From contig NC_053044.1 of NCBI RefSeq assembly GCF_003473485.1, forward strand, positions 28,834,091 to 28,898,090: a stretch of DNA of 64,000 nt. The letters are read 5' to 3'. The position numbers were made by a program, and so were the translations under genes. The notes below the pieces were generated by a model that was not told where the DNA came from, ran no database searches, and worked only from the letters and a program-made list of their open reading frames with translations. Below, piece by piece: positions 1 to 12,658 of this stretch (positions within the stretch are counted from its first letter, which is position 1; every line of letters starts with the position of its first letter). The DNA comes from Medicago truncatula (taxonomy: Eukaryota; Streptophyta; Magnoliopsida; Fabales; Fabaceae).

Positions 1-1219
1 ATTGAGGTTATCATGACATGTAAATATCATTTTACTGCAGAGTCTAAACAAGTCCTTCTCTAACAAAAAATGAGGAAGTTCATCCCATCAAATATTACCA
101 ACAACAGAATGATCGTGGATTGCTAACTTATTTGCACAAATATTACCTTTCCTGTAAAGATGAGACTGAACAATATTTAGATAACGCGTTAAACAAATTT
201 GTGAGTCAGGGTTTGCCAATGAACCTGATATTTCGAAAAAATAAACTTTATTTGGAATAATTAAAAGAGTTGTATTATTTGAACATCCATTTATATGACA
301 ACTTTTGAGACAACCAAAGTTTTACATAGAAAATAAGGTATTGGCACAAAAACAGAGAAAGTAAAAACATAATGTGAGTATGAGAGACAAAGTTGTAGCA
401 AAAGTTGTCAAAAATAATTGTTCAAATATCATTTCTCTTAGGTTTTTTCTAAATTACCTTTGAAGAATGGTGGGTAATTTACCCACCAACCAATGAAAAT
501 GAGCAATTTATTTGTGGGGTCAAGATAGTTCATAAATATGTGCTTATGTGGCTAATGTGTATTGGTTGGGGTAAATTACCCATCATTCTTTCATGGGTAG
601 CCTAGTTGCCACCTTTCTCTTATTAAAAAGAACGCCTTTGGAACGGGTTTTATAATTTGCATTTTCACCTTTTGCCATTTTGTTCTCAATTACACATATG
701 GTTTAAAAGAGGCCTCTTTCTCACTTATATCACATGTTGTCGTAGGTTGCATAAATTATCGAATTACTGCAATATCATCTTGCACCACTTATTATAAAAG
801 AGGCCTCTTTCTCACTGACAACACATTTTTTTTCAGATTATGTCATAGATTTTGATCAATTACGGAAACATGTAAAATGTTGGAATTTAGTTTCAAAAAA
901 TGTTTTTTTTATTAATATACATAATGGAAAATTCTATGACATAATCCTTCGCCTTCTATTTTATTCTCTACACAGTATACTCATGTGTTTTATAAAAGAA
1001 ATCATGATAGTTAACATTGGAAATTTCTATGACACGAGCTTGCGTCAAAACTGCATGCAGTGGACATATAAGTCCTAATTATTTATCTACTCCTATCAAC
1101 ATCTATCATATGCTTTAGTAAAATGGAAAAAAGGAGACTGTGTGCAGTAGAACATAACATTTGAAAATGCGTTTTCTTTGGTAATAAATTATTGATGTAG
1201 AAAACAAAGATATAATTAC
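1..1219. other. intron / 3' part of the cyclophilin gene, no coding sequence seen
   Basis: This stretch lies 3' of the last visible exon of the minus-strand cyclophilin gene. I looked on the minus strand for the expected C-terminal cyclophilin exon and did not find it, so it is probably intron and the final exon lies beyond base 1. A direct-repeat-like motif ending in CTCTTTCTCACT occurs near 712 and 803. Nothing else is recognisable. Confidence 0.5.
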
Positions 1220-2969
1220 CAGCTAGTTGTCACAGTTGTAATGAAAAATTGTGAACCATTGGTATCAGGACCAGCATTTGCCATTGATAAAAATCCTGTT
1301 GATATATACAGAAAATGACAAAAAAAAAAAAAAAAAAAAATCAGCCCCATCACGGATTCATTTGAACTTATGATTAGTAAACAACAAAGACAGATAGAAC
1401 ATTTACCTGGACCAGTGTGCTTTAGCTTGAAGTTCTCATCTGCAAACTTCTCTCCGTAAATTGATTCTCCGCCCATTCCATTGCCATGTGTAAAATCACC
1501 TCCTTGGATCATAAAGCTAGGGATGATCCTATGGAATGAGCTACCTTTGTAATGAAGAGGCTTTCCAGATTTACCAATCCCCTTTTCCCCTAATAATTTG
1601 ATACAAATAAAAGCAAAAATGAAAAATTATTTACATAATATATTCCAGTTTGTAAGATGAACGCAAAAACCTCATAAGTTCAGACAGTGATATCAGTATA
1701 TTAAATGTTATTAAGAAATGGAGGAAATTTTATTTTAGGCAAATATAAGTGAAAAGAAGCAAAATAACAGATATAATCCACCTGATAAACTTAAATATGT
1801 GTTCACAAGTAGACCTATCTAGTTCCAAGCCAACTGATAGGCATCGGTTCTTAAATCGTGTAAATTTATTTATATATGTATTACGCTTAAGAAGATGCAT
1901 ATAGAAAATGATTTAAACATATACTTCGGGCATATGATAAAATAAAATACACAGTAGCAGCAGAAACAAGCTCACCTGTGCAAAGAGCTCTGAAGTTTTC
2001 TGCAAAAAGGAACATCATAACAACGATTTAGATAAAGCTAATGATGTAATGTAAGAACCAATAATGTACAGAGTATTTGAAAACCTTACCTGCTGTTTTT
2101 GGAACTGTCTTCCCAAAAAGACCTATTACAACACGACCTGAAAAATCAAGAATATCAGAACCCATTACATACCAAACTAGAATTCCCTCATTTCACGTCA
2201 CTAACTCGCGTTTTCTCATTTACATAATAACTTCTAACAAATTCTTATAATTTACAATTTTCATACGAATTCCTCAATTAGAAGAATTAGCCTCTATACA
2301 AGCACACTTTTCATTTTAGCTAATATCACACTAAATCACTTCAATTAACCAAATAACAAATTTATTGAGTACACACTCATTTCGTCTGAAGATGTATCAA
2401 AATTGCAAATACACCGTCTCTTTTGTTTGTAATTAACCAAATTGAATAACGAAAAAACACATTTCTAAAATGACCAACCAAAGAGATACTCGAGGATGTA
2501 TTTGCAATCTCGATGCATTCATGAACTATATTTACAACACATTACCAAAAATGACTATTGAGGTTAAAAATCCAACACAAAATAATGATCTTAATAATTT
2601 ATCAGATGCATGAGATATGTTTAAGCTTAAAAACCTGCATCTTTTCCATCAATCTGAACATCAAAGTAAACCTTGTTTGTCACTTCCTTATCCTCTTTCG
2701 CCTTCTTTGCCTGCATTAATTAACAGAACAATCAACAACAAAAAAATCAAAAAGAAATTTTCACCAAACACAATTGCAAATTCAAAATCTAATCATAATA
2801 TATCATAATTAAGTATCGATCTTAATCTAAATGATGAACTAATTTCATGATATTAGAATAATTACAAAACTGAGATCAGATCAAGATAAAGAAAAATGGA
2901 AACCTGAATAAGAGATAGGGTTCCGAAGAGGAACAGAGAAAAGAGAAGCAACGACGTCGTTTTTGCCAT
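1220..2969 (-). CDS. secretory-pathway cyclophilin (peptidyl-prolyl cis-trans isomerase), 3'-partial
   Basis: Peptidyl-prolyl cis-trans isomerase that would catalyse proline isomerisation during folding in the ER/secretory pathway. Six minus-strand exons are visible: 2904-2969, 2635-2710, 2090-2137, 1976-1999, 1407-1590 and 1220-1295, all with GT-AG borders and matching phases (158 codons). Residues 1-22 form a hydrophobic signal peptide (starts [10 protein letters not shown]). The cyclophilin fold follows: [31 protein letters not shown], then the active-site block [15 protein letters not shown] with Arg92, Phe97, Met98 and Gln100, then [19 protein letters not shown]. About 40 C-terminal residues are missing because the gene leaves the window, not because of a break. 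The signal peptide places it with plant CYP19-4/CYP20-1 type proteins rather than cytosolic cyclophilins. The start is the first ATG in the signal-peptide exon. Family call very sure; exact orthologue unsure. Confidence 0.93.
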
Positions 2970-3068
2970 CAGTTTGTTTTGCTTTGCTTTGTTCTATGAT
3001 CGATCTCAGCGTTCGGTGTTAGAGTGACTGACTTAGTATGTGTGTGACGGGAGTAATGAATGCGTCAC

Positions 3069-3078
3069 TGTATATAGG
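3069..3078 (-). promoter_or_regulatory. putative TATA box of the cyclophilin gene
   Basis: On the minus strand a TATATA-containing motif lies about 100 bases upstream of the cyclophilin start codon at 2969, a normal spacing for a short 5' leader. Only motif and position support it. Confidence 0.4.
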
Positions 3079-3372
3079 AGCTTCTGTTTGCGTGGTTTGG
3101 ACTAATGGGAGTGTGACACGTAAGAATTATTTTTATCTAATTGGTTGATTAATTGGGCCTTGTTCGTAAACCCTCTTCTTGGGGAACTTTAGTTTTACTT
3201 CTTACAAAATTGCTCATTCTCACCCCAAACTTCTAAAATTAACCTCAATGCAAGTTAACTTTTGTTTGGTACCCGGCGTAAGTTAACTTTTGTTTGATAG
3301 AATTGTTTTTTTTCAAGCATCTAAACACTTGAACGTACTTTTTTCATAATATCAATTATCGGCTACCACTAC

Positions 3373-3736
3373 CAGGGGCAGATCTCTTTGGAGACCCTCA
3401 GATGCCATTGCACCCCCCAGTTTTAATATAAATTTCATATTATGCTTGATATATCAACAAGTGCGTGTTGTTTCGGTGGTTATGTGGTCCTTTAATGTAT
3501 AAAATGTTGTGTGTTCGATCCTTGGCACCCCCTCCCATTTTATAATTTTTAGCAAATTTTTCTTTTTTAATTCAAATAACAAGGTCCTGGTGGGTATCGA
3601 ACTAGCATCCCCATGCATTAATCATGCAAAATTACCACCACACCACTTAACAATGTTGCACATATTTTGAATTTGTTTAATATATATGTTTCAAATATTT
3701 GGCACCCCCGAAAAAAAAACTCAAGATCCGCCACTG
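3373..3736. mobile_element. hAT-type non-autonomous element with 8-bp target duplication
   Basis: The ends are imperfect inverted repeats (CAGGGGCAGATC at the left, GATCCGCCACTG at the right). The element is flanked by a perfect 8-bp direct repeat ACCACTAC at 3365-3372 and 3737-3744. An 8-bp duplication with CAG-type termini is the signature of hAT transposons. At 364 bp with no transposase frame it is a MITE. Start and end are set by the duplication. Confidence 0.82.
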
Positions 3737-3744
3737 ACCACTAC

Positions 3745-5079
3745 ATTCATTCACCCCCCTCATTCTTTCAATCATTCAATCAAAATCAAAATCAAATTGC
3801 ACCAAGCAGAAGTTAACCATCGCTTAAGTTCAGTACAAGTTAACTCAGGTTGGATACCGAGCGGAAGTAAACTTGCGTTGAGATTAATTTTGGATGTTTT
3901 GGATAAGAATGAGCAATTTTGAAAGGGAGAAGAGTGAAATTCCTTCTTAGATCCTCTGGGCCATTTGAGTTATCGAATACTCTATCTTGTCCGAATTAGG
4001 AAGAGAAAATTCAATTTTTAGATTCATTCAATAAATGATGTATCTAATTATAATATAGTTAAATACATCATTTATTAAATAAATATAAAAAGTAAAGTTT
4101 TTTTAATAATAGATACCAGAATAGTAAACGAATCGTTCGGAAGAATCAAGTTCGATTCTTAAGTGGAACAATTCTACGTCAGATTATTCTTACCTCATAG
4201 GCGAACTTCGAATTATCATAGCCTCTTTCCCTTGAGAACTGAAGAGTTATCTAATTTTTATTTTTTTTAATTTAAAGGATGGTTGATTTAACTTTTGGAA
4301 GGGGTAAAATTGATTTTAGAGAAGTTTGATGATTCGACTCAAAACATATGAAAAATTAGGGTGTGCATGGATGAAACCAGATGAAGTTTGTGTTTAATTA
4401 AGTTGTTGAATTTATATTGAATTATGTTGTTGAAATTGGTTTGGTTGAGTTATGTTGTTGTTCAGGTATGATGTGATATTATTTTTTGAAGGAGTATAAT
4501 GTGATGTAATGACATGTTGTTTTGGGTTCAAGATTATGCATGTTTTGGATTCTATAATTAGAAAAAGTCAAAATATACAATTGATTATATAATTTGAACG
4601 ATGGTAGAAAAATGATTTTGAAAGGCACGTAAAAAGTATAAAAAGTGGGAAAATTATTTTTTGCACATTTTGAATTTGACAGGTCAACCTATAGTGTTAG
4701 TCCATTTTGACCGATTTAATTTTTTTTAAGAAAAAAAAATTAAATCGGTTAAAATGGACTAATCAATTTATTTATACCACACATTCCCTAAAAAAAAGAA
4801 ATATTTATACCACACATGTGATTTATAAGATTTAAGTCTGTTTGATATGTAAGATAGCAAAACAAAATATAATAAAAGTATTATATCCTACTTAAATTAT
4901 GTTATTTGGTGCATCAATATGATTAGATAAATTAAACATATTATTAATTGTATCCTATTCTTTCTTTATTGTAATTCGTATTCTTATCTTTAATTTTTGG
5001 TGAGTATCATGATATCATTTTTCAAATCGATCGCTGGCAAAATCTTTCTTTATTTGCATTCATCTCTATGACCCCAACC
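3745..5079. other. AT-rich intergenic sequence
   Basis: No gene is seen. The only structure I can support is the hairpin at 4698-4762. The short frames here lack coding character. Confidence 0.5.
4698..4762. repeat. near-perfect 31-bp inverted repeat (hairpin)
   Basis: The left arm 4698-4728 and right arm 4731-4762 are reverse complements almost without mismatch (arm core TTAGTCCATTTTGACCGATT). The loop is only a few bases, so the transcript would fold into one long hairpin. It may be a small MITE or a small-RNA source; no target duplication was identified. Confidence 0.7.
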
Positions 5080-5092
5080 AAACTTCCACCTT

Positions 5093-6955
5093 AACCTTTT
5101 TTCACATGCAAAATCAACAAATAAGGCAATTAAAAAAACATTATTTCTCTCTCTAGAAACACTTTTCTCAGCCTTCTCTCTTACTTCCACTCACAACCGT
5201 ATTATCTTTTCCCCTCAAATCCAAAAACCACCATCCACCATGTAGATCTAGATGTGTGGTGGTGTGACGAGATTCTTCCAAAGATTCTCCGCATCACCGG
5301 TGTACTATGCAAATTTGCCGGCGGCGGTTGCTCAGTGGTCATTTTTTCAGATCTTCGTATTTTGGTACTAGTTGCTGACAATGTTCACATGGTGGTTCTT
5401 ATATATTGGGTGACTTTGCTCTTGTTTGGTCCCTAATCTTGTGGAGTTGTTGTTGTGAGTATTTGTTGGTGTTGTTCACAGTCTCTTTTCTTTTGATCTT
5501 GGGGTTTGTTTTTTCTTTACTCTTTTAATGTTGCTGCTGCAATTTCCATGGCCTAGTTGTTGTTTTAGAGACCTTCTTTGTAGACTTTGGGTTAGTGTGG
5601 GTTGTTCTCCTTGTATTTCTTAGGTGGTGTGTTTTCCCTCAATCATAGATTTTCTTGGTTTCTGCCATTCAAACCTTTAGTCTTTCATGGGGTCATCGTG
5701 AGTTTACAATGAGCGGCTATTGGTGTTGGCACCATAAGGGGTGGTTGTTGTGCTTTTGATGGTGTACGGATGGTGTGAGGCCTGCTGTGGTGGTGGATCT
5801 ATCACGGGATTCGTTTGGAGGTCTCTTATGAGGTGGTGGTGGTGGAGACATGGTGGTGGTGGTGGGTGGTGGTCCGGTTTCGCTACTGTTTTTCTGTTTT
5901 GTGTGGTGGTGTCGTGATGGTGTTGGTGGTGCCGACAAGTGTGATTCGATTCCTACGGCTGCAGGTGTGGCGATATCTCTTCCATTCATGATTAATCATC
6001 CTTCAACGGACTCCCGGATCGTTTGTCATCGTAAGGACCGTGGTGGTTGTGTTTGTTCATGCTGGTGGCCGTGGTGCTTTGGATTTTGCTTGTTTGTGGA
6101 TGGGAGCTATATAAAGGGGTGGTTGGTTTTGTTTAGGTGAGGAGGCGGGTGTTTTGTGGGTGGTGATTCATTTGGGAGGTTGCCTTTGTTACTCGGGTCC
6201 TTGTTCGTCGTCACTAGCTCTTGTTCGTGATTTTTAAGGTTGTTAAGGTGTTTAGGGTGTTTGGAGGAAGCGAGTCCCGTTGAGTTGTGCCTTTTCCTTT
6301 TGACCTGTTTGTTGTTTGCACCACTGTATATCATGTCGTTTGTCATTCTTTTTTGTGTGTTGGTTTCCGATGGGCCGGTTACTTTTGCTTCGAGAACGGG
6401 AGTCGGTGTCTAGCTGCAATTCTGTTTGGCGTGATTTGGTGTTTCTCTGGTGTACCGGGAGTGAAGGGTGCCCTTCTGATTTGGTCCTAAAGTCTGACGG
6501 GCCTATCACTTTTGATTCGAGATCGGGAGTTGGTTCTTTGGCTTAAGTTTTTGGTTTTAGGCTTTTTATGGTTTCTTTTGGTGGATCGGAGGTCGAGAGG
6601 TGGTGAAAGTTGAATGATCTTTCGGTTATGAGCTTTTCGGACGTGGCTCAGTTTTGGTGCTCAGGAAGTGGGGGTTATTTTTTAGGGGTGTTTTTATTTG
6701 GGGGTGAGTAGTGATGATGGATGGTTGGATATCGTTTTTCAGTGGTGGTTTCGTGATGGAGTATGTTTTATGTGGTGACATGTTATTTGGTGGGTGTGGT
6801 CCTCATGTGTGTTTTTAGGGTGTTTATTTTCGGGTGTTCCGTCTATATACTGCGCCTTTTGTTTGTATTCTTAGTTTCACCGATCTCTGTTCGTCTTGAA
6901 CAGGGATTAGGTTGTTTAATTAAATTTGCTGATTCAAAAAAAAAAAAAAAAAAAA
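5093..6955 (+). mobile_element. poly-A-tailed non-LTR retroposon with 13-bp target duplication
   Basis: The sequence ends in about 20 A residues (6936-6955) and is bracketed by a 13-bp direct repeat AAACTTCCACCTT at 5080-5092 and 6953-6965. A 3' poly-A plus a longish target-site duplication is the hallmark of LINE-machinery retroposition. The body is unusually G+T-rich on the plus strand (many GGTGGT runs around 5840-5900). It contains only short frames and no recognisable reverse transcriptase, so it is either a non-autonomous or decayed LINE or a retroposed transcript. Sequence 3' of the second repeat continues naturally from sequence 5' of the first. Confidence 0.72.
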
Positions 6956-6965
6956 CTTCCACCTT

Positions 6966-8479
6966 GCTTCCTCTCTTCTATGGCCGCCACCTCTCTCCCC
7001 TCGAGCCACCTTTTCTTCATCTGAACAAATAATGTTATCGTTCTTATTCATCCAAAACCCAAATTCCTATTACGTTTTTTTTTTCTTATATAAAATTATA
7101 AATCATTTGATCTTAATCGAAACACATGTTCGTATTCACTTGATAAAAACAAGCACTAACAATATCTCCCATGGTTGTTCATCCTTAACTTTCAGGTTGG
7201 GTTTGTCTAAAAGCGATTAGAAAAAACTTCTTTTGCATATAATTTGTCATCGATGAATTACTTATGATACATTATGAATATCTATTTTTAGAGTGTATAT
7301 CAAACACATAATAATACAAAATAATGGAATTATTTTTTTATTATGTTTGCATCAAACATATAACGGAATAAATGTCTATCATCTTACTATTTCATCCTAT
7401 GTTTATCTAACTCTATATAATATCATGTTTCTATCGTATCATGTACACGAAAGAGATCCATAACAAACACTCTCACTCTCTAGATATGAACGGTGGCTAC
7501 TTAGGAAAAATAAAATAAAATTAAGACTATTAAATTCATGTACATGTCTTGCAACACTTGTCAATGTGATGTGTGTACGTAGTAGATGTGAGAGATGGCA
7601 TGCAAATGCAATCACCTATCTGCAAATTTGCATATTATAAACCATCTATTTAAAATCGATTGTTTTTGCTTTAATTATACTAAGTTTAATCTTATATTGA
7701 AAAGATGCAGATTAATACTTATCGTCTCAATATATTGATTCGATTCCAAAGAAAACTAACCCCACCTCTCAACAAAAAAAATAAAAAAAGACAACTAACT
7801 CTAGATTATGGATAACTTCAAAAACAAAATGAAAAATATACTTCAGAATGGAAATAAAAAGTTATTAATGTTAATTAATTAAAAATGTGATTTTTTTTGA
7901 ACAAATAATTAAAAATGTGATTCTCTTTTTTACTCATTTAAAATATGATTATTAATTATCAATGCCAATTTTCATAGGAGCCAAATGGTACTTATAATAA
8001 AAAATAATATAAAAATGTAAACAACATTAAAACATCAACTAAAAAAGAAATGAGAGGACCGTAAATAAAGATAATTTAAACATATTTTTATTTATTAAAA
8101 AAAACATATTTTTATTTATTAAAAAAAAACATATTTTTATATAAAGCTATAAATGTACATATAAACAAATCCATAGAATTTATGTCTAACGGTTTACTTA
8201 CGGTCCCAACCCCCAGTCATATGAGTAGACCATGACCATAAGTACTATACCATATATGATATAGTTTACCTAACTTTAAAACTAGCCTTTTCTTTTTCTT
8301 TTTGACTAAACATTATATTATCTTTTATAATCTTGATAGAAATTATTTTTACAACCATGTATAGCATCATGTTTTCATGTTGCTTACAAGAAGAGAGATT
8401 CAGATAATAGTGTACATATAAGTACTATCCTTCTTTGGATCAATTTGAGAGTGTGATTTTATTTTATAATCAATAATCA
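6966..8479. other. AT-rich upstream region of the APD-like gene
   Basis: No coding sequence is recognisable. Two adjacent direct copies of a CATATTTTTATTTATTAAAA motif plus a partial third lie at about 8084-8140. The last few hundred bases presumably hold the promoter of the gene starting at 8480; no convincing TATA box was chosen. Confidence 0.45.
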
Positions 8480-11400
8480 ATGGAAGAAGAATCATGCCAC
8501 AAATCTCAAGCATCTGAGGAAGCTAAACATGAAGATTCAAATGAGAACCAACAAGAACAACTCAACACCAATCCTTATAGGGTCAACATTTCAATCACAA
8601 ATTCATTTATGAATTTCATGTTGGATGATATTTGGTCTTGCATTGTTGTGCTAGTGGTGTTTTGGCTCATTGGTTTGTACATACTAAACTTTGTTACTTT
8701 CTTCGTTAAAACTTTGGAGTCGGTTTATTTCTCTGGTTTTTTTTTTTTTAATTCAATATCCAACTTAAGGATTGACTAATCGGAAGGGTTCAATCCGACT
8801 GTTCAATTTATTTCATATTTTCTTAAGAGAAGAATTCATGAATTTTTTTTAAAATACATCATGAAAGTTTTTGAAAATTATAAAAATATATTTTTAGTTA
8901 CTATAAAATATAATTTAGTTCATCTTAATCTCTATAAATTTTTTTTTTTTTTATCAATTCTTGGTCCCTATCTATTTATAAAATTAGGACAAAAATCTTG
9001 ATACATTGTTTTTAGTGTTTTTGAAAATGTTGTCCTTATATTGTGGGAAATTGTCGTCAAATGGATTCCATGTTGTCCTTATAATTGTTCTAAGACTTTT
9101 GAATGTTTTAGAATCTCTTCTTTGGAAATGTAAGAAAAGTAACTTTCAAGTTTCAAGCATTTTTCATCTCCTTTCCACATTTTTCATCTCTTCTTGTTTT
9201 AGAATGAGCATGTTTCCATTGATTGATGAGTTTTTACTCTTCTCATAACTTCATATTCTTGTATAATGAAATAAAATTTTATTAAACATGTTAATGAATT
9301 TTTTATTAATTCTCCAATATTCTATACTAACAGCATCTGTAACTCTGGTTGTTGGTGTCCATGGATCTGTTAATTTACAATTGGGACCTTACTCCTCAAG
9401 CTTGATAGAAATCAACTCAGTCTTAATACAATCTATCAAGGTATTTAATTAATATTTGAACATTTTCTTATGGTATTTCTTACCAATTTAGATGTTTATG
9501 GTGTTGTTATTTTTATGTACTAATCTTTTATGACTAATTAACAGGTGGAACAAAATAATAAGCCAAAACCTGGTTTAATGCTTTATGGATTTGATCTTCC
9601 TCCTCCACTAGATGTTAAAATAAATTGGACTGAAATGTATGATGCAAATATACCAGCAAAATCTCAAGAGGCATGTTTTACTTTTGTAGTATTTATTTTA
9701 TTTTATTGTTTGTTGATTTTTTTATATGAATTTTGGATTTAGAGGTTTATATATTCTTATAAATGCATTTCATCTGGTTTTGCAGGAATGGATATTCTAC
9801 TTGAATAAAGGTTCCCAATTAAATGTTTTTTACAATGTTAAGTCCTTAGTTGCACCCTTATTCCTTGTAATTGCCAAAGGTACACTTTTTTATTTTATAT
9901 TTTACATCACAATTTATGTTCATTCTTCTCTCAAAAAATGTATGTTCATTCTATAATCTCTGCATACTTGTTTCACAGTTGAAAGGCCTTGTGATCCTTG
10001 ACATTGTAAAAACAATAATGATACACGGACACCTACATTTTGTACACCCCCAAAACACTTGGTTAATCACCTAAAACATACAGCTAATTCAGTTTAGTAG
10101 ATGGTTAATTCAATTCACAGTCAAAATTCTGGTTAATTTAACTGCATGAATTAACGACAATTTTTAACGTGGATTGAATTAACCATATTCTTAATTGAAT
10201 TAACAATATTTTTGCACCTGATTAATCAAGTGGCGCAGGTGTATGAAAAAATAGGTGTCCATGAAACATTCTTGTTGCAAAAATTTATGGTCAAATGCAA
10301 CTGATTACGATCGCAATCCAGTCGCAAGACATCAAGAACCTTGATGCAGGGCCATAATCTCAGAAATTTCTGAGAAACCTTTCATGTATTCTTACATTTA
10401 TTGCATGTGTACACATTTTTCTTGCTAATCTTTACATAAACGCAGGTAGAGAAAGCCTAATTAAGTGGAAAGAGGATCCATTATTCCCTAATGCAACATT
10501 GTATTGGAATAATATATATGGTAAAGTTACTTATAAAATAGTGTTATGTCTCTCATGCTAAACTTTGTTTTTTGATGTTATCATTTATATTTATTTTACT
10601 TACAGGAAGTGGAAGTATCTCACAGAAAATATCATATTCATCTACTTACTATGTGGCTATTGGCAATATGAAACCTCAAAATGTAAAGGTGATGTATGAA
10701 AACAATCAACACTCCACTCACATAAATATTAATACTCTTGATTCAACATCATATGGTATTAACGAAGCACTGACACTCTTCGGATTAGGTGTGTCTCGGT
10801 GTCGAACACGTGTCGGTGTCCAACACTGACACAACACCTATAACTACACTGAATTATATCATTTTCTCAAATTATTATCCGTGTTGGCGTGTTAGTGTCC
10901 GTGTCGTGTCTGGTGTTCGTGTTTCATAGTATTACACTACAACATGCAATGCACAATCTATTTTCATTATGAAGTAATAGTAAATTAAGATGTATAAGCT
11001 TATTGTAAGAACTTTTTTTAACTAGTTACGCATCAATATTTTTGTTTTAGGAGTTGTACATCAATAGTAAAGAGTTGTGATATAAATTATGTTATAGTAC
11101 TCTATACTAATATTAATGATTATTATTATTTTTCAATGTTATTGTATAACCAGGTAGAGTTGAAATTCATTGTAAATGCACTTCTCTACAATACAACTGG
11201 GTCTTATAAAAAATGTTCTCTGGATAATGGTTTATGTAGATTAAACCCTGCTCTTTCTGCAAACATAGCACTATTAACAACTCCTGGTCCTATTGAGGTA
11301 AATTGAGCTATATATATGTAATCCAATATATTTTTGTTTTGTTTATTTTTAGTGTCCATAAAGTTTTTCTTTTATTTACTAATTCTAAATGCTAGCATAT

Positions 11401-12658
11401 GCTTTATATAACTAGTCTATCTTTCAGGGTGCTTCAAAAAATGAATGGTTTGATGTAAATGTTTCTTATGAACCAAGATGGATCATATATTTTGCAGGAT
11501 TAGGTAACACAGATTTTTTGCTTTTTGAAGATAATTTAATTTATAAATATACTTAACCAAATTAGTGAATACTAACATATTTGAAATGTACATTATGCAA
11601 TAAAACAGGTGTGTTAATTGTGCAAATCTTATCCTCCATAAAATTCTACAAAACGTTCCTAACCAACAATGAAGAAAATGCAAGATTCGAACAAGTGGAA
11701 GTGATTTCAGAACGAGCTCCATTATTGTCTAGAAAAGATAGTGATAATTCAAGCTGGTGTTCATCTTATAATTCATTCTCCAGTGAAAATTCTGATGAAG
11801 GAAAGTCAATAATTGAAGGGGAAACAAGTAATCTTCAATGTTTATGTGTTATTTGCTTTGATGCCTCGAGAGATTGCTTTTTTCTTCCATGTGGCCATTT
11901 TGCAACATGCTATGCTTGTGGAACAAGGTAAAACACATTTTTTAAATTTCTTTAATTTATTTCAAGGTGGCCTAAAAGATATCAATTATAAAAGACTTAT
12001 ATACACTCCAATAATTTTTTTACACCAAGTGGTTCCAACATGTGGCCTAAAACATAGGGGTGGGTTAATAACCCAAAAAATCAAACCGAACTACTGAACT
12101 GAACAGAACTAAACAAAAAAAACTGAACCATTACTGACAGTTCCGAAACTGAATTGAAACAGTTCGGTTCGGTTCAAAACATTTCAGTTTGGTTCGAAAT
12201 AGTTCGGTTCGATTCAGAACAGTTCGGTTTTACCTTCTAAAATTCGATTTCGCTGTTTTTTTTATATATATTTTTTCAATAGCACCAATAATAATAGTTC
12301 AGTTTGGTTCAATTTGGAACAATTTAGTTCAGTTTAAAATGCAAACAGTACGATTCAGTTATTTTTAAATTTATCAAACAGTTTAGTTCGATTCGGTTCA
12401 GTTTTCATCCCGAACCGAGCCATGCCCACCCCTACCAAAACACATTTCATAGCTTTTTTTATTGAAAAATATATGTGCATAAATGAGAGTATTGCTTTAA
12501 CTTTAGTACACACATGCATGTAAAATCTGCGAAAGTTATGTACATTAATGTAGAGTTTAACGCCTATTATTTCTGTGTGTAGAATTGCTGAAGAAACTTG
12601 CAGTTGTCCCATTTGCAGAAGGAAATTGAAGAAAGTAAGAAAAATTTATATTGTGTAG
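8480..12658 (+). CDS. membrane-anchored RING-HC E3 ubiquitin ligase, APD type
   Basis: Probable E3 ubiquitin ligase of the plant APD (aberrant pollen development) family, acting at an endomembrane. Ten exons: 8480-8672, 9334-9440, 9545-9670, 9786-9879, 10446-10520, 10606-10688, 11154-11297, 11428-11503, 11609-11927, 12583-12658. Lengths sum to 1293 bp, an exact 430-aa frame. Residues about 50-73 form one membrane helix and about 293-312 a second. The segment between matches APD proteins ([32 protein letters not shown]). The C-terminal RING is C379-x2-C382-x11-C394-x-H396-x3-C400-x2-C403-x10-C414-x2-C417, a complete C3HC4 set. Intron 3 appears to start with GC rather than GT. Introns 4, 6 and 9 carry MITEs. 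No break is seen; the gene looks functional. Confidence 0.9.
10023..10262. mobile_element. MITE in intron 4 of the APD-like gene
   Basis: The left end ACACGGACACCTACATTTTG is an inverted match to the right end around 10241-10262 (GTATGAAAAAATAGGTGTCC). It lies wholly within intron 4. The superfamily is unclear because no clean target duplication was found. Confidence 0.6.
10764..10925. mobile_element. GACAC-rich MITE in intron 6 of the APD-like gene
   Basis: The ends GAAGCACTGACAC and GTGTTCGTGTTTC are imperfect inverted repeats. The interior is full of GTGTCGGTGTC/GACACGACAC words. The same vocabulary recurs at 48188-48310 and 49148-49240 in introns of the GT90 gene, so this appears to be one family. 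Confidence 0.6.
12055..12434. mobile_element. foldback MITE in intron 9 of the APD-like gene
   Basis: Terminal inverted repeats TAGGGGTGGG and CCCACCCCTA enclose a body made of repeated CGGTTCGGTTC/GAACCGAAC words on both strands. It lies within intron 9 and shares style with the larger element at 58468-59063. No clean target duplication is visible. Confidence 0.65.

Noticed and set aside
5254..7220. Overlapping frames of 60-100 codons in the GT-rich region
   Set aside because: Occur on both strands with biased composition and no family resemblance; they lie in a retroposon or flank.
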